Shown in pieces: positions 43,068 through 51,873 of a stretch of DNA of 64,000 nt. The stretch is from the NCBI GenBank assembly GCA_020633415.1, contig JACKDQ010000004.1, forward strand, positions 248,001-312,000, given 5' to 3'. Position numbers and translations under genes: made by a program. The stretch's first letter is position 1, and the number at the start of each line of letters is the position of its first letter. Source of the DNA: Deltaproteobacteria bacterium. GTDB lineage: Bacteria; Myxococcota_A; Polyangia; GCA-2747355. The notes beneath the pieces are model-generated. The model saw nothing but the letters and a program-made list of their open reading frames with translations, was not told where the DNA came from and did not search any database.

Positions 43068-44012
43068 ATGCTGCGCGCCATGAGCACGACGCCGCATTGG
43101 CCAAAGATTCTGCCGTTTCTCTTGGCGCCGCGGGCGCGACAGCGTAACGACGTTAGCGCCGCTGAACAGTTCAACTGGTCACACTTCGCGCCGATGCTGC
43201 CCACCGGTCTTTCGATCACGTGGTTGGGCACGGCGGGCTTCTTGCTGCAGTACCAGGGCGCATCGATCGTGATCGATCCCTATCTGTCACGCGCGCCGAT
43301 CGGCAAGGTTGCGACCCGTCGCCCATTGTTGCCCGACCCGCAACTGGTCGACCGTTTGCTGCCGCGCGTCGACGCGGTGCTCGTCGGTCATACCCACTTC
43401 GACCACGCTGTGGATGTGCCCTACATCGCCCAGCGCGATCGGGCGATCGTCTATGGTTCGAGCTCCAGCTTGCAGCTGCTCGCTCTGCACGGCGCCGAGG
43501 ACCTGGCCGCTGTGCCCGAGTTTTATCGGGTCTACGCGATCGGTCCGTTCGAGGTAAGCTTCGTTCCATCGGTACACAGCAAGCTCGTGCTCGGACTCAA
43601 AGTCCCTTACGAGGGTGAACTAACCTGCGACCATGCCGAGGGCCTGACGTCGGCTGCCTATCGCTGCGGCCAGGTGTATGGGATCCACATCAGCGTCGCA
43701 GGAATAAGCTTCTATCACCAGGGCAGCTGCAATCTGATCGATGACGCCGTTCGCCATCGCGATATCGACTTCTTCTTGGCCGGGATCGCCGGGCGCGGAT
43801 TCACCGAGCGCTACTGGCAACGGATCTTGTCGCGGCTCGAGCCGCGAGTGATCGTGCCCCACCATCACGACAACTTCTTCTTGCCGCTCGAGGGCAGGAT
43901 GGGATTCTCCTTCAACGTCAATTTCGGTGGGTTTGTCGAGGAGATCGCTGCGATTTCTAAGGATTTCGCGATTCGCTGCTTGCGACCGCTGCAGACGGTT
44001 TGCGGCCGCTGA
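43068..44012 (+). CDS. MBL-fold metallo-hydrolase (UlaG/RomA-like)
   Basis: 314 aa without signal peptide. The metallo-beta-lactamase motif is GHTHFDHAVD; TWLGTAGFLLQYQGASIVIDP before it is typical of the UlaG/NAPE-PLD group, as are FVPSVHSK and VPHHHDNFF towards the C-terminus. Binds two zinc or other metal ions. Likely phosphodiesterase or lactonase; substrate unknown. ATG at 43068 or 43080. Not obviously linked to the neighbours. Confidence 0.82.
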   Translation: MLRAMSTTPHWPKILPFLLAPRARQRNDVSAAEQFNWSHFAPMLPTGLSITWLGTAGFLLQYQGASIVIDPYLSRAPIGKVATRRPLLPDPQLVDRLLPRVDAVLVGHTHFDHAVDVPYIAQRDRAIVYGSSSSLQLLALHGAEDLAAVPEFYRVYAIGPFEVSFVPSVHSKLVLGLKVPYEGELTCDHAEGLTSAAYRCGQVYGIHISVAGISFYHQGSCNLIDDAVRHRDIDFFLAGIAGRGFTERYWQRILSRLEPRVIVPHHHDNFFLPLEGRMGFSFNVNFGGFVEEIAAISKDFAIRCLRPLQTVCGR

Positions 44013-44146
44013 GCCCACGGCACGAGCCTTCGCCTCGCGCCGCACGCCGCGGCGCAGCGCGGCAAAGCTATGGACAAAGGTTCGCTGGCCGGGCACCATA
44101 GGAAGCGAATCTATTGAAAACCAAAGCATTCTTGCGAGGAGACGTC

Positions 44147-44515
44147 ATGGCAACGGTAATGGCGGTCGATGATTCACGTCTTTCTCTACTCGGTATCAAG
44201 CGCCACCTCGAAGGCACGGAGTTTGAGCTGATCGTTCAAGCGCGTAGCGGCGAAGAGGCGTTGGCCGAGTACCAGGCGCAAAAGCCAGATATCGTGCTTC
44301 TCGATATCGTAATGCCGGATATGGATGGCGTTGCCGTGCTCGAGCGTCTGCGGGCACTCGACGGCGAGGCCAAAGTGATCATGGTCTCGTCGCTGGGCAC
44401 CAAAGAGAAGGTGATGGAGTGCATGGAAAAGGGGGCCTCGAGCTTTCTGATGAAGCCCTACGACCAAGATGGTTTGCTGCAAGTGCTGCGTGCTGCGGGC
44501 GGAGGCGCCGCGTGA
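44147..44515 (+). CDS. CheY-like response regulator
   Basis: 122 aa, receiver domain only. VMAVDDSRLSLLGIKRHL holds the acidic pair, IVLLDIVMPDMDG the phospho-acceptor Asp, VIMVSSLGTKEKV the switch residue Ser and SFLMKPYDQDGL the Lys. The KPYDQDG end is CheY/CheB-like. ATG at 44147 has GCGAGGAG upstream. Its stop overlaps the next gene's GTG by four bases. Presumed partner of the kinase at 45388 and substrate of the CheX domain at 44512. Confidence 0.93.
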   Translation: MATVMAVDDSRLSLLGIKRHLEGTEFELIVQARSGEEALAEYQAQKPDIVLLDIVMPDMDGVAVLERLRALDGEAKVIMVSSLGTKEKVMECMEKGASSFLMKPYDQDGLLQVLRAAGGGAA

Positions 44516-45381
44516 GCGCCAAGTTCTTCGGTCAGTTCCTGCTTGAGCGCGGTGCGATCAGCGGCGAGCAACTCGTCGAAGCCGTGAGGATGCAAACCGA
44601 CACCAACGCACGGCTTGGTCGGATAGCGATTCAACGCAAGTTGCTGACCATTGGACAGGTGCGGACGATCAGCAAACTGCAACGCACTGTCGACCAGCGT
44701 TTCGGCGAGATCGCTGTCGCGCAGGGGCTACTCAACCACGATCAACGCCAAGCGCTATTGGCCGCGCAGCACTCGGAGCGGTTGATGCTCGGCGATGCGC
44801 TGGTCTTGATCAAAGCGCTGACCAAAGAGCAACTTGCTGAACACCTCAGGGCCTTCCGCGCCGATCAAAGCAAAGTTCCCGTCGAGCTGTCGGTCGTCTA
44901 TGGGACGTTTCCGCTTTCAGGCGAGCTTGAGATTTGCACCGATACTACCGCGAAGATCTTTTTGCGCTTGGCGCATTTGCTGGTCAAGGTCAACGGCGCC
45001 GAGCAAGGTCCCCCCGAGGAGGTCTACGACTACTACCTGCACCAGAAGTTGACCGGTGACTTCGCGGCGACGGTGGTGATCGGATTGTCAGAAGATGTCG
45101 TGCGCGTGGTTGCGCGCGAGTTGCTCGAGCAGCCTTTCGATGTGCTTGGTGAGCATCAGTTCGACGCGGCAACGGAATTCCTCAACATCATTGCTGGCAA
45201 CATTGCCGGAAAATTGAGCCGCCGCGGCAAGCGTTGCGAGCTGCAGCCGCCGCAATTGCACTCGGTCGCCCACCACGGCAAGTTTGATTGGGCGCGGCTT
45301 GCTGGCCGAGTATTCAACACCTCGCTGGCTTTACCCGAGCACTCGATTGCTCTTTGCGTGGTAGTGGCCGGGTCGGACTAG
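44512..45381 (+). CDS. Four-motif MshEN-type N-terminus fused to CheX phosphatase domain
   Basis: 289 aa. The first 115 residues carry four 24-residue motifs at an exact 29-residue period (starting at about residues 5, 34, 63 and 92): FFGQFLLERG..Q, RLGRIAIQRK..Q, RFGEIAVAQG..Q and MLGDALVLIK. This is the R-L-G-x2-L-x3-G-x-I/L..L-x3-L-x2-Q form of MshEN/GspE-N c-di-GMP-binding domains, with the standard five-residue link. The C-terminal part is CheX-like with the phosphatase motif DAATEFLNIIAGNIAG (E-x2-N). GTG at 44512 overlaps the CheY-like stop. Inferred role: c-di-GMP-dependent dephosphorylation of the CheY-like protein. Confidence 0.8.
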   Translation: MSAKFFGQFLLERGAISGEQLVEAVRMQTDTNARLGRIAIQRKLLTIGQVRTISKLQRTVDQRFGEIAVAQGLLNHDQRQALLAAQHSERLMLGDALVLIKALTKEQLAEHLRAFRADQSKVPVELSVVYGTFPLSGELEICTDTTAKIFLRLAHLLVKVNGAEQGPPEEVYDYYLHQKLTGDFAATVVIGLSEDVVRVVARELLEQPFDVLGEHQFDAATEFLNIIAGNIAGKLSRRGKRCELQPPQLHSVAHHGKFDWARLAGRVFNTSLALPEHSIALCVVVAGSD

Positions 45382-45387
45382 TTAGCG

Positions 45388-47445
45388 ATGGAGAAGCTCT
45401 CCGTTCAAGTACTGCCTGGCGCTCAGCTGGCCCTCGCCCCACTGATCGATCCGGTTTACATCGTCGACACTCAGTTCAACCTGCTTTGGGTCAACGGCGC
45501 CTTTCGTCAGGCATTCGGCTATCGTCCGCGCCATCGCTTGCCCTGCCACACGGTCACCAAGATGGGCATCTGCGGCGCTGAATCCTGCTTGTTACGCGCC
45601 GCCTGCAGCCAGGGGACTCAAACCAAGTTCGTCGAGACAGATGTCGGTGGAGCACTCGAGTCAGACGCATCGTGCTCCGCGATCGGCTTGCCGATTTACG
45701 ATAACGATGGCCAGAACGTGATCGCGGCGATCGGCGTGCTGCGCGACATGTCGGTCGAAGTTCGGCTGCACAAGAAATACGCGGTGATGCTCGAGGCCGA
45801 GCGTAATCGCAAAGAGCTGCTGGAGAAAATGGTTGCCGAGCGCACTGCCGACTTGGTCGCCACCAACGATCGGCTGGCGCTAACCAATCGAGACCTTGAT
45901 CGCTCGCGAAAAGAGGTCGCCGATATCCTGGCGAACATTCGCCAGGCGATCTTTACCATCGATGACAAGCAGCGAATTGGTCGCGAGTATTCAGCGTTCG
46001 CCGAGGAGCTCTTTGGGCAAAGTGCGCTCGCCGGTCGTGATTTTGTCGAGTTCATTGCCGCGCAGCCCGAGCGAGAACGCGACCGCAAGGAGCTCGCCGA
46101 GTGGCTGAAATTGGTGTTCCACAGTCCGACGTTGGACTGGAACGCTGCCAAGGGGATGGTACAAAGCGAATATCAGTATTTGCGTACCGACGGCGAGCGT
46201 CGTGAGCTGTTAGCCGACTTCGAGGCGATTCGCGAGGAGGATAATCGCGTCAAGCGCGTGATGGTGATCATCAGCGACCTGACGGAGAAGCGGAACCTCG
46301 AACGGCATCTCAGCAAGAAACAGCAAGAGATCGACGAGAACATCGAACACCTCTCCGAGCTGGCAAAGCTCGATCCCGAGATGTACGAGCTGTTTTTCGA
46401 AGAAGCCTTCGAGATCATCGAGGGAGCCACCAAGGCGTTGGCGGAGATCAAGAGCCAGACCGACCCAGGGCAGTCGATCAATAAGATGTTTCGCGATATG
46501 CACACGCTTAAGGGCAACGCGATGTCCTACGGTCTTGTGCGTGTGGCAGCCAAGGCCCATTGGGTCGAAGACGCGTTTTCCGATCTTCGCGAGTCGGTGT
46601 CTGAGCTCAGCGAAGCAACAATTCGCGACACCACCGAGAAAGTCGATGAGCTGCGCGATCTGTTTGTTCGCATCCAAAGCATGGCGAGTCGCGTCCTTAG
46701 CGGCAAGAAGCCCCCGGACACCGGAGCCGTGCGCTCGGCTGATCGACCGCTTAAGCACGAGATCGAGCAAGAACGATTGAGCGAACTGATCGAGTGGATC
46801 GATCGCGCTCATCAGACGGTCGGTGCCGAGAAGATGCTCGACGAGCTGCGTCTGCGGGTCAGAGGCCTCGTCTTGGTGCCGATGAGTCGCCTGTATCGAC
46901 GTTTTCCCAAGATGGTTAATGACCTGGCCGAGCAGCTCGGAAAGAACGTCAATCCGGTCGAGCTTGAGGGCGCGGATCTTGCGCTAACCGGCAAGGTCTT
47001 CAACGAGCTCGCCGGCGCCGCAGTCCACCTGTTGCGCAATTGCATCGATCACGGTATCGAGACCCCTGACCGCCGCTTGGCCGCCAACAAGGCTTCGCAT
47101 GGGACCGTTCGCGTGCTGAGCGCGTTCGACGCTGAAAGTTTTCGGATCGTCATTTCTGATGATGGAGCCGGGATCGACCCTCAGGTCTTGGTGCGCAAAG
47201 CGAAAGAAAAGGGGATCCTGCCGGCCGATGCAGCGCCGTCACGCGAAGAAGCGTTGAAGATCCTCTTTGAGTCGGGCTTTTCGACGGCTGAGCAGGTGAC
47301 CGACGTGTCCGGTCGCGGCGTTGGGATGGACGCTGTGCGTGACACGGTCGAGTCGCTGGGCGGGAGCGTCTCGATCGAGACGGAACTCGGGCAAGGCACG
47401 CGATTTGTGATGACGGTTCCGCGTGCGGTGGCGCTCGGCGAGTAG
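45388..47445 (+). CDS. PAS-PAS-HPt-CheA-like sensor kinase
   Basis: 685 aa, no membrane segment. PAS1 (about 15-120) includes a Cys set (Cys53, 62, 67, 73 in LPCHTVTKMGICGAESC and AACSQGT). A coiled coil and PAS2 (about 180-300) follow, then an HPt domain with phospho-acceptor His372 in MHTLKGNAMSYG and a CheA-type ATPase: LVPMSRLYRRFPKMVNDLAE, N-box HLLRNCIDHGIE, DDGAGIDP and GRGVGMDAVRDTV. It lacks the CheW-like coupling domain, so it is not a classic chemotaxis kinase. ATG at 45388, six bases after the CheX gene. Expected to phosphorylate the CheY-like protein at 44147. Confidence 0.9.
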   Translation: MEKLSVQVLPGAQLALAPLIDPVYIVDTQFNLLWVNGAFRQAFGYRPRHRLPCHTVTKMGICGAESCLLRAACSQGTQTKFVETDVGGALESDASCSAIGLPIYDNDGQNVIAAIGVLRDMSVEVRLHKKYAVMLEAERNRKELLEKMVAERTADLVATNDRLALTNRDLDRSRKEVADILANIRQAIFTIDDKQRIGREYSAFAEELFGQSALAGRDFVEFIAAQPERERDRKELAEWLKLVFHSPTLDWNAAKGMVQSEYQYLRTDGERRELLADFEAIREEDNRVKRVMVIISDLTEKRNLERHLSKKQQEIDENIEHLSELAKLDPEMYELFFEEAFEIIEGATKALAEIKSQTDPGQSINKMFRDMHTLKGNAMSYGLVRVAAKAHWVEDAFSDLRESVSELSEATIRDTTEKVDELRDLFVRIQSMASRVLSGKKPPDTGAVRSADRPLKHEIEQERLSELIEWIDRAHQTVGAEKMLDELRLRVRGLVLVPMSRLYRRFPKMVNDLAEQLGKNVNPVELEGADLALTGKVFNELAGAAVHLLRNCIDHGIETPDRRLAANKASHGTVRVLSAFDAESFRIVISDDGAGIDPQVLVRKAKEKGILPADAAPSREEALKILFESGFSTAEQVTDVSGRGVGMDAVRDTVESLGGSVSIETELGQGTRFVMTVPRAVALGE

Positions 47446-47449
47446 GTCG

Positions 47450-47917
47450 ATGCCACGCCGCTTTCGACGCGCGCCCGAGTTCTTTTGCATTCTACTGAGC
47501 GTTGGCCTGCTGGGTGGCTGTTTCACCCGCCCGGAGGGCACTTATCGCGGTCACTGGACCGTCGAGTGTCTCGAGCGCCACTCGGCCTGTCGGGCATTTG
47601 AGCGCAAGAAGTCCAAGTTCGAATTGAAGTTGCGCGGCGACCGCAAGAATAAGGGCTATCGCACCGAGGCGGTGCGCGTTGGCGGTCCATTTGTTTGCAG
47701 CCTCTATCTCGACGCCAAGCTGGATGTGGTGATCGCTCGCGCCGGCGAGGCGCTACCTTGTCGGGTGAAGGCCGCAGATCAGCCGTGGGTTGAATGGCGG
47801 GTCAGAGGCAAGTTCGAGTTGAAGCGACGCTGGCTGCGCTTTTCCGGTGAGGGTAAACCTGTGCTCGGTTCGCTGCCGACGCTGGTCTATCGCTTTGTCG
47901 GTATGCGCGCGAACTGA
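47450..47917 (+). CDS. Small lipoprotein
   Basis: 155 aa. FFCILLSVGLLGGCFTRPEG is a lipoprotein signal (LGGC). The mature part is basic and beta-rich (GTYRGHWTVECLE, KSKFELKLRGDRKNKGYR) with four Cys that could form two disulfides. ATG at 47450, overlapping only the last bases after the kinase gene (gap of four bases), so it is probably in the same transcript. No family recognised. Confidence 0.72.
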   Translation: MPRRFRRAPEFFCILLSVGLLGGCFTRPEGTYRGHWTVECLERHSACRAFERKKSKFELKLRGDRKNKGYRTEAVRVGGPFVCSLYLDAKLDVVIARAGEALPCRVKAADQPWVEWRVRGKFELKRRWLRFSGEGKPVLGSLPTLVYRFVGMRAN

Positions 47918-47937
47918 ATGTGTCCTAAACTCGTTGA

Positions 47938-48765
47938 GTGAACAGGCTGGCCATCTTTCAGGCGAGCGGATGGTTGCTCGCCGCTAGCGGCGTTGCGATC
48001 GCCGCGCCGCAGCCGCAGCCGCAGCCGCTGCCGTGCCCGGCCGCGCCGGCTGAGATGGCGTGCATTCCTGGCGGCTGGTTCGTGCGCGGCAGTCGGCGGC
48101 AGAAGAATGAACGTCCGGTGATGCGCGTCTTTGTCCAGACGTTCCTTCTCGATCGCTACGAAGTGACCAACGCCGACTATCGCGCCTGTATCAAGGCGGG
48201 GCGCTGTCGCCGCGCTGGCCCCAACTACCGCGGCTTTTCCGCGCCACGGCAACCGATAGTTGGCGTCAATTGGTACGATGCGCGCGATTACTGCCGTTAT
48301 CGCGCAGGGCGCTTGCCGAGCGAAGCCGAGTGGGAGCGGGCGGCGCGCGGTGACGACGGTGACCGCTATCCTTGGGGCAATCGAAGACCAAGTTGTCGCC
48401 TGGCGGTGATCAAAGCGGCGCGGATCAATGGTTGTGGTCGCGGAAAGACCTGGCCCGTCGGCTCGCGCCCCCCACAGCGCTACGGGCTGTACGACATGGC
48501 CGGTAACTCATGGGAGTGGGTCGCCGATTGGTATAGTCCCAACTACCACATCTGCGGCGCGGCCTGCGCGGGCGTAAATCCGAAGGGACCCTGCGGCGGA
48601 GCCGACGAGTGTCCGGGGTATCGGCGCAAGATCGTGAAGGGCGGATCTTGGTATTGGCCAGGCGATGACGCGCGTGGTGCGCGTCGTCGACCACACGTGC
48701 CCGCCAATCGGCCCTTCCATCATTTCGGCTTCCGCTGCGCTAGGTCGCTTCCAGCGAACCGGTGA
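47938..48765 (+). CDS. Exported formylglycine-generating-enzyme-fold protein lacking the catalytic Cys pair
   Basis: 275 aa with a signal peptide (IFQASGWLLAASGVAIA) and Gln/Pro-rich linker. The fold signature is clear: CIPGGWFVRGS, LDRYEVTNADYRACI, PIVGVNWYDARDYCRYRAGR, LPSEAEWERAARG, YPWGN, GLYDMAGNSWEWVADWY and VKGGSWYW, FGFRCA. The catalytic copper-binding Cys of true FGE, between GGSW and the C-terminal motif, are absent, so it is probably a binding or structural member of the family. GTG start at 47938. Its 3' end overlaps the convergent ABC ATPase gene by 26 bases. Confidence 0.85.
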   Translation: MNRLAIFQASGWLLAASGVAIAAPQPQPQPLPCPAAPAEMACIPGGWFVRGSRRQKNERPVMRVFVQTFLLDRYEVTNADYRACIKAGRCRRAGPNYRGFSAPRQPIVGVNWYDARDYCRYRAGRLPSEAEWERAARGDDGDRYPWGNRRPSCRLAVIKAARINGCGRGKTWPVGSRPPQRYGLYDMAGNSWEWVADWYSPNYHICGAACAGVNPKGPCGGADECPGYRRKIVKGGSWYWPGDDARGARRRPHVPANRPFHHFGFRCARSLPANR

Positions 48766-49465
48766 TTCGGCGCATCAAGCGCTCGAGCTGCTCGGTTGGT
48801 GCGAGCAGCGCTGAGCTATCGAGCGATTCGGTGTGCCGTCCGGCGCGCAGCACGAGCAGTCGATCGCTGATCGGTGCCAGTCGCTGTAGGTCATGCTCGA
48901 CCCAGATGATCGCGATACCATCAGCTTTGACCCGCCGAACTCTTTCGATTAGCGCGCTTGCGCTAGCGGCATCCAGTCCGGCCAACCCCTCGTCAACGAT
49001 CAGTAGCTTGGGATCAGTTAACAGGGCGATCGTCCAAGCGGCCTTGCGCTGCATCCCATGACTGAGCTCACCGACCAAGCGATCGCGATGTTCGGTTAGC
49101 CCAAACGCTGCTGCGAGATCGTCGAACAGCTGGCGATCGAGACGCTGACCCTTGACCTGGCAGGAGAACTCGGCGAGCTCTTTCACCGAAAGGAGTGGCG
49201 GCAAAATCAGGTCTTGGGCGACGTAGCTCAGTGCGCGCCTTGCCGCTAATGGCTTGGTTTGCAGGTCATGCCCATCGACGAGGATCCGGCCGCTGTCCGG
49301 CACAAGTTGACCTGAGATCAGCGACAAGCAGGTGGTTTTTCCCGCACCGTTTGCGCCAGCAACGATCACCAGCTCTCCGGCGCCAAGCGTGAATGAGAGT
49401 TCGCATAGCGCGGCGCGTTGGCCGTAGTGCTTGGTAAGACGTTCGACGCTCAGCACGGCGGTCAT
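48740..49465 (-). CDS. ABC transporter ATP-binding protein
   Basis: 241 aa. Walker A GANGAGKTTCLSLISG, Q-loop YVAQDLILPP, signature ELSHGMQRKAA (LSHGM in place of LSGGQ), Walker B LLIVDEGLAGLD and the H-loop WVEHDL. This is the ABC-2-type exporter ATPase style. ATG at 49465 overlaps the permease stop by four bases. Works with the permease at 49462; substrate unknown. Confidence 0.93.
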   Translation of the reverse strand: MTAVLSVERLTKHYGQRAALCELSFTLGAGELVIVAGANGAGKTTCLSLISGQLVPDSGRILVDGHDLQTKPLAARRALSYVAQDLILPPLLSVKELAEFSCQVKGQRLDRQLFDDLAAAFGLTEHRDRLVGELSHGMQRKAAWTIALLTDPKLLIVDEGLAGLDAASASALIERVRRVKADGIAIIWVEHDLQRLAPISDRLLVLRAGRHTESLDSSALLAPTEQLERLMRRITGSLEAT

Positions 49466-50856
49466 CGGTTACACCTCGTGGGCCGTAAAGGGGGGGTGAG
49501 CGCTAAGAGCGCGATCGCAGCGAGCAGCAGTGTGATCGATGTGGTGGCGAACAGCCCGCAGGCTGCCGCAGCGATCAGCAGTGCAACCGCGGTCTGCCTA
49601 TGTCGCTCGCTGTGCCTGAGGCGGATCGCGACGGTGAGGCTCGCCGCAGCCACGGCCAACACCAAGAGCGCCGCAGCGCGGTTGTGGCGTAAGGCAAGGG
49701 CCAAAATGATCGGCAACGTCACGTGAGCCGAGACGAAGGTCAGGGCGAGCAGCTGTCCGAGACGCGCCAGACCGGCGCCGATCGGCAATGTACGCAGCCA
49801 GCGTTCGCCATCGTCACCGACGCGTCGGCGTAGCGGCAGTGTCGAGAACCAGATCACCAGTAGCGCAGCGACCAGTGGGGCTGATCGTGCAGAACTCGCG
49901 CCCGCAGCGTAAAGCGTGATCCCCACCCAAACCAGCGCGATCGCCGGCCATACCGCGCGTGCAGCTCGAGTCTGTTCGCGTAGCTCCTTGGCATAGTGGG
50001 GGCGAAGTGATGATGGCAGCAGCCGGCTCAGTCGCTGGCCGTAGGGGGGATCCACTGGTGCGGGTTTACCGCCGAAGACCGTGCGTTGCTCCTCGGCCAC
50101 GCGAGCAATCGTCCTCAGCCCGTGACGTGTATAGCCTCTAATCCCCCAGGCTAACAGCAACACACTGCAGAGCAGCGGACCGACGATCAGCGGCAATGCG
50201 CGATCCAGTTGGCCGGCCTGCCAACTGAGCAGTCCTGCGCGCGCAAACAGCGCGCCGATCGCCGTCAAGCCGTAGGCGACGGCGGGTAGGTAGAAAAACG
50301 GAGCGTGGCGCTCGGATGCAAAGATTCCAGCAGTCGAGCGGCGGAGGTTTGCCAGCCAAGCCTGATCTGAGTCGCCGACGGACGCGCAGAGCGCAGCGCA
50401 GGCGACCGAGAAACAGAAGCCACTGACGAAGGTTATCGCGCCCATTGTACCGAGCACGAATCGGCTTTCTGGGGCGAGGCGACTGGCTGCGCCGACACCG
50501 ATGCCGATCACGGCGAAGATCCACACGCCATGACGACTGAGCATCAGCGCCACGCCGTAGCGGAAATGCTGCCACGCAGAGACTGGAAAGGAGAGCAACT
50601 GCGCATGCAGCGGCTCGTGATATAGTGCGCCGATCGCAGCGAGTGGTAGCGGGGCGATCGTCGGTAGCAGCAGGGTATGCAGTCGTTGGCTGGTGGCGAT
50701 CATTTCGGCGCCGGCGATATCCTGGCCTAATAGCCAGCCGACCACCGTGCCGAAAACCGCGATCAACAGACGTAGCATCAGGTTGCCACCTTGTCGGCGG
50801 CGGGTTGCCAGTGATAGATACCGCATCGGGCGGTCTGTTTTGTTTGGCAGATCCAT
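49462..50856 (-). CDS. ABC transporter permease-like membrane protein
   Basis: 464 aa with about ten hydrophobic segments, e.g. LMLRLLIAVFGTVVGWLLGQ, LGTMGAITFVSGFCFSVACAA and TTSITLLLAAIALLALTPPL. No strong family motif is seen; identification rests on topology and on the four-base overlap with the ABC ATPase downstream. ATG at 50856 (another at 50823). Divergent from the exported methyltransferase, 51 bases apart. Confidence 0.7.
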   Translation of the reverse strand: MDLPNKTDRPMRYLSLATRRRQGGNLMLRLLIAVFGTVVGWLLGQDIAGAEMIATSQRLHTLLLPTIAPLPLAAIGALYHEPLHAQLLSFPVSAWQHFRYGVALMLSRHGVWIFAVIGIGVGAASRLAPESRFVLGTMGAITFVSGFCFSVACAALCASVGDSDQAWLANLRRSTAGIFASERHAPFFYLPAVAYGLTAIGALFARAGLLSWQAGQLDRALPLIVGPLLCSVLLLAWGIRGYTRHGLRTIARVAEEQRTVFGGKPAPVDPPYGQRLSRLLPSSLRPHYAKELREQTRAARAVWPAIALVWVGITLYAAGASSARSAPLVAALLVIWFSTLPLRRRVGDDGERWLRTLPIGAGLARLGQLLALTFVSAHVTLPIILALALRHNRAAALLVLAVAAASLTVAIRLRHSERHRQTAVALLIAAAACGLFATTSITLLLAAIALLALTPPLRPTRCNR

Positions 50857-50907
50857 TCGTTCTCGGCGGCCTCGACGCGCCTAGTGCCGCACGTTACTCT
50901 ATGGTCC

Positions 50908-51678
50908 ATGAAACGACAAACCTCTCGGCTTGGTCTAATGCTGTTGCTCGGACTGTTTCCGCTGGTTTCCGCGGCCGAGCCCAGACAGGCGCCTGACGAC
51001 CACCATCAACACCACCAGCACGGGTTGCCGGCGAAGCGCGCCGATTCGGCAGCCAAGGCCGAAACGACGACCAGTCATCGACATAGCGGGCCGATCGGTC
51101 ACCGCTTTCGCGATGCCAAGCATTGGAGCAAGGTCTTCGACGATCCGAAACGATTGCGTTGGCAGCGACCCGACAGGGTGATCGCGGCACTCGAGCTTAA
51201 GCCATCGATGGTTATTGCCGACATCGGCGCAGGGACCGGTTTCTTTGCGGTGCGACTCGCTCGCGCGGTAAAGAGCGGGAAGGTGATCGCGATCGATATC
51301 GAGCGATCGATGATCGACTACCTTGGACGCCGCGCCGCGCGAGAGCGCTTGAACAACCTGACTGCCGTGCTTGGTCAGACCGATGACCCGCGCATTCCCG
51401 AAGCAGTCGATCTGGTCTTCATCTGCAACACCTACCACCACATCGCTGAGCGCGTGCGCTACTTTCGCGCGCTGCGCGCGAAGATCAAGCCGGGTGGAAC
51501 GTTAGCGATCGTTGATTTTCGCGCCGGAAAGATTCCCGTCGGTCCGCCGGCCAAGCAGCGGATCTATCCGCCCCAACTCGACAAGGAGCTGTCGCAGGCG
51601 GGTTATCGCCGACTAAAGCTGTTGACCAACACGCTGCCTTATCAATACATCGCCGTTTACGGCGTGCAGAGCAGCTAA
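50908..51678 (+). CDS. Exported class I SAM methyltransferase-like protein
   Basis: 256 aa. KRQTSRLGLMLLLGLFPLVSAAE is a signal peptide (shown by LGLMLLLGLFPLVSA), then a His-rich stretch (DDHHQHHQHG). The methyltransferase fold follows: SAM motif I VIADIGAGTGFFAVRLA, then VIAIDIERSMIDYL, DLVFICNTYHHI and KPGGTLAIVDFR. A cytosolic cofactor in an exported protein is odd, yet the pattern of signal peptide plus HWSKVFDDPKR plus this fold recurs in related bacteria, to my knowledge. ATG at 50908. Substrate unknown. Confidence 0.82.
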   Translation: MKRQTSRLGLMLLLGLFPLVSAAEPRQAPDDHHQHHQHGLPAKRADSAAKAETTTSHRHSGPIGHRFRDAKHWSKVFDDPKRLRWQRPDRVIAALELKPSMVIADIGAGTGFFAVRLARAVKSGKVIAIDIERSMIDYLGRRAARERLNNLTAVLGQTDDPRIPEAVDLVFICNTYHHIAERVRYFRALRAKIKPGGTLAIVDFRAGKIPVGPPAKQRIYPPQLDKELSQAGYRRLKLLTNTLPYQYIAVYGVQSS

Positions 51679-51812
51679 GCCTGGCCAACCGACGAGTTGC
51701 GCATCGCGCCACCTTCTCGCTGCCTATTGACCGGCACTCAGCCCCGCGGGGATAGGCCCCCAACTGTGGGAGGGAGTCGCCACCCGATCTGCGGGCTGGC
51801 CAGCGCTTCTCG

Positions 51813-51827
51813 GTGAAACGCTTTCAC
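51813..51827. promoter_or_regulatory. GTGAAA-CGC-TTTCAC palindrome upstream of the DUF1592 operon
   Basis: A perfect 6-3-6 inverted repeat, 46 bases before the ATG at 51874, in a region with little other structure. It resembles LacI-family operators (TGAAACGTTTCA) but with an odd 3-base centre. Probably an operator for the DUF1592/DUF1552 operon. Confidence 0.45.
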
Positions 51828-51873
51828 TTCCATCAAATAGGCCTTGGCACGGGCGTTGCTCTACAGCGCACCT

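Noticed and set aside
51813..51827. CcpA catabolite-repression (cre) site
   Set aside because: The cre consensus is 14 bases with a 2-base centre; this palindrome has a 3-base centre, and CcpA belongs to Gram-positives.
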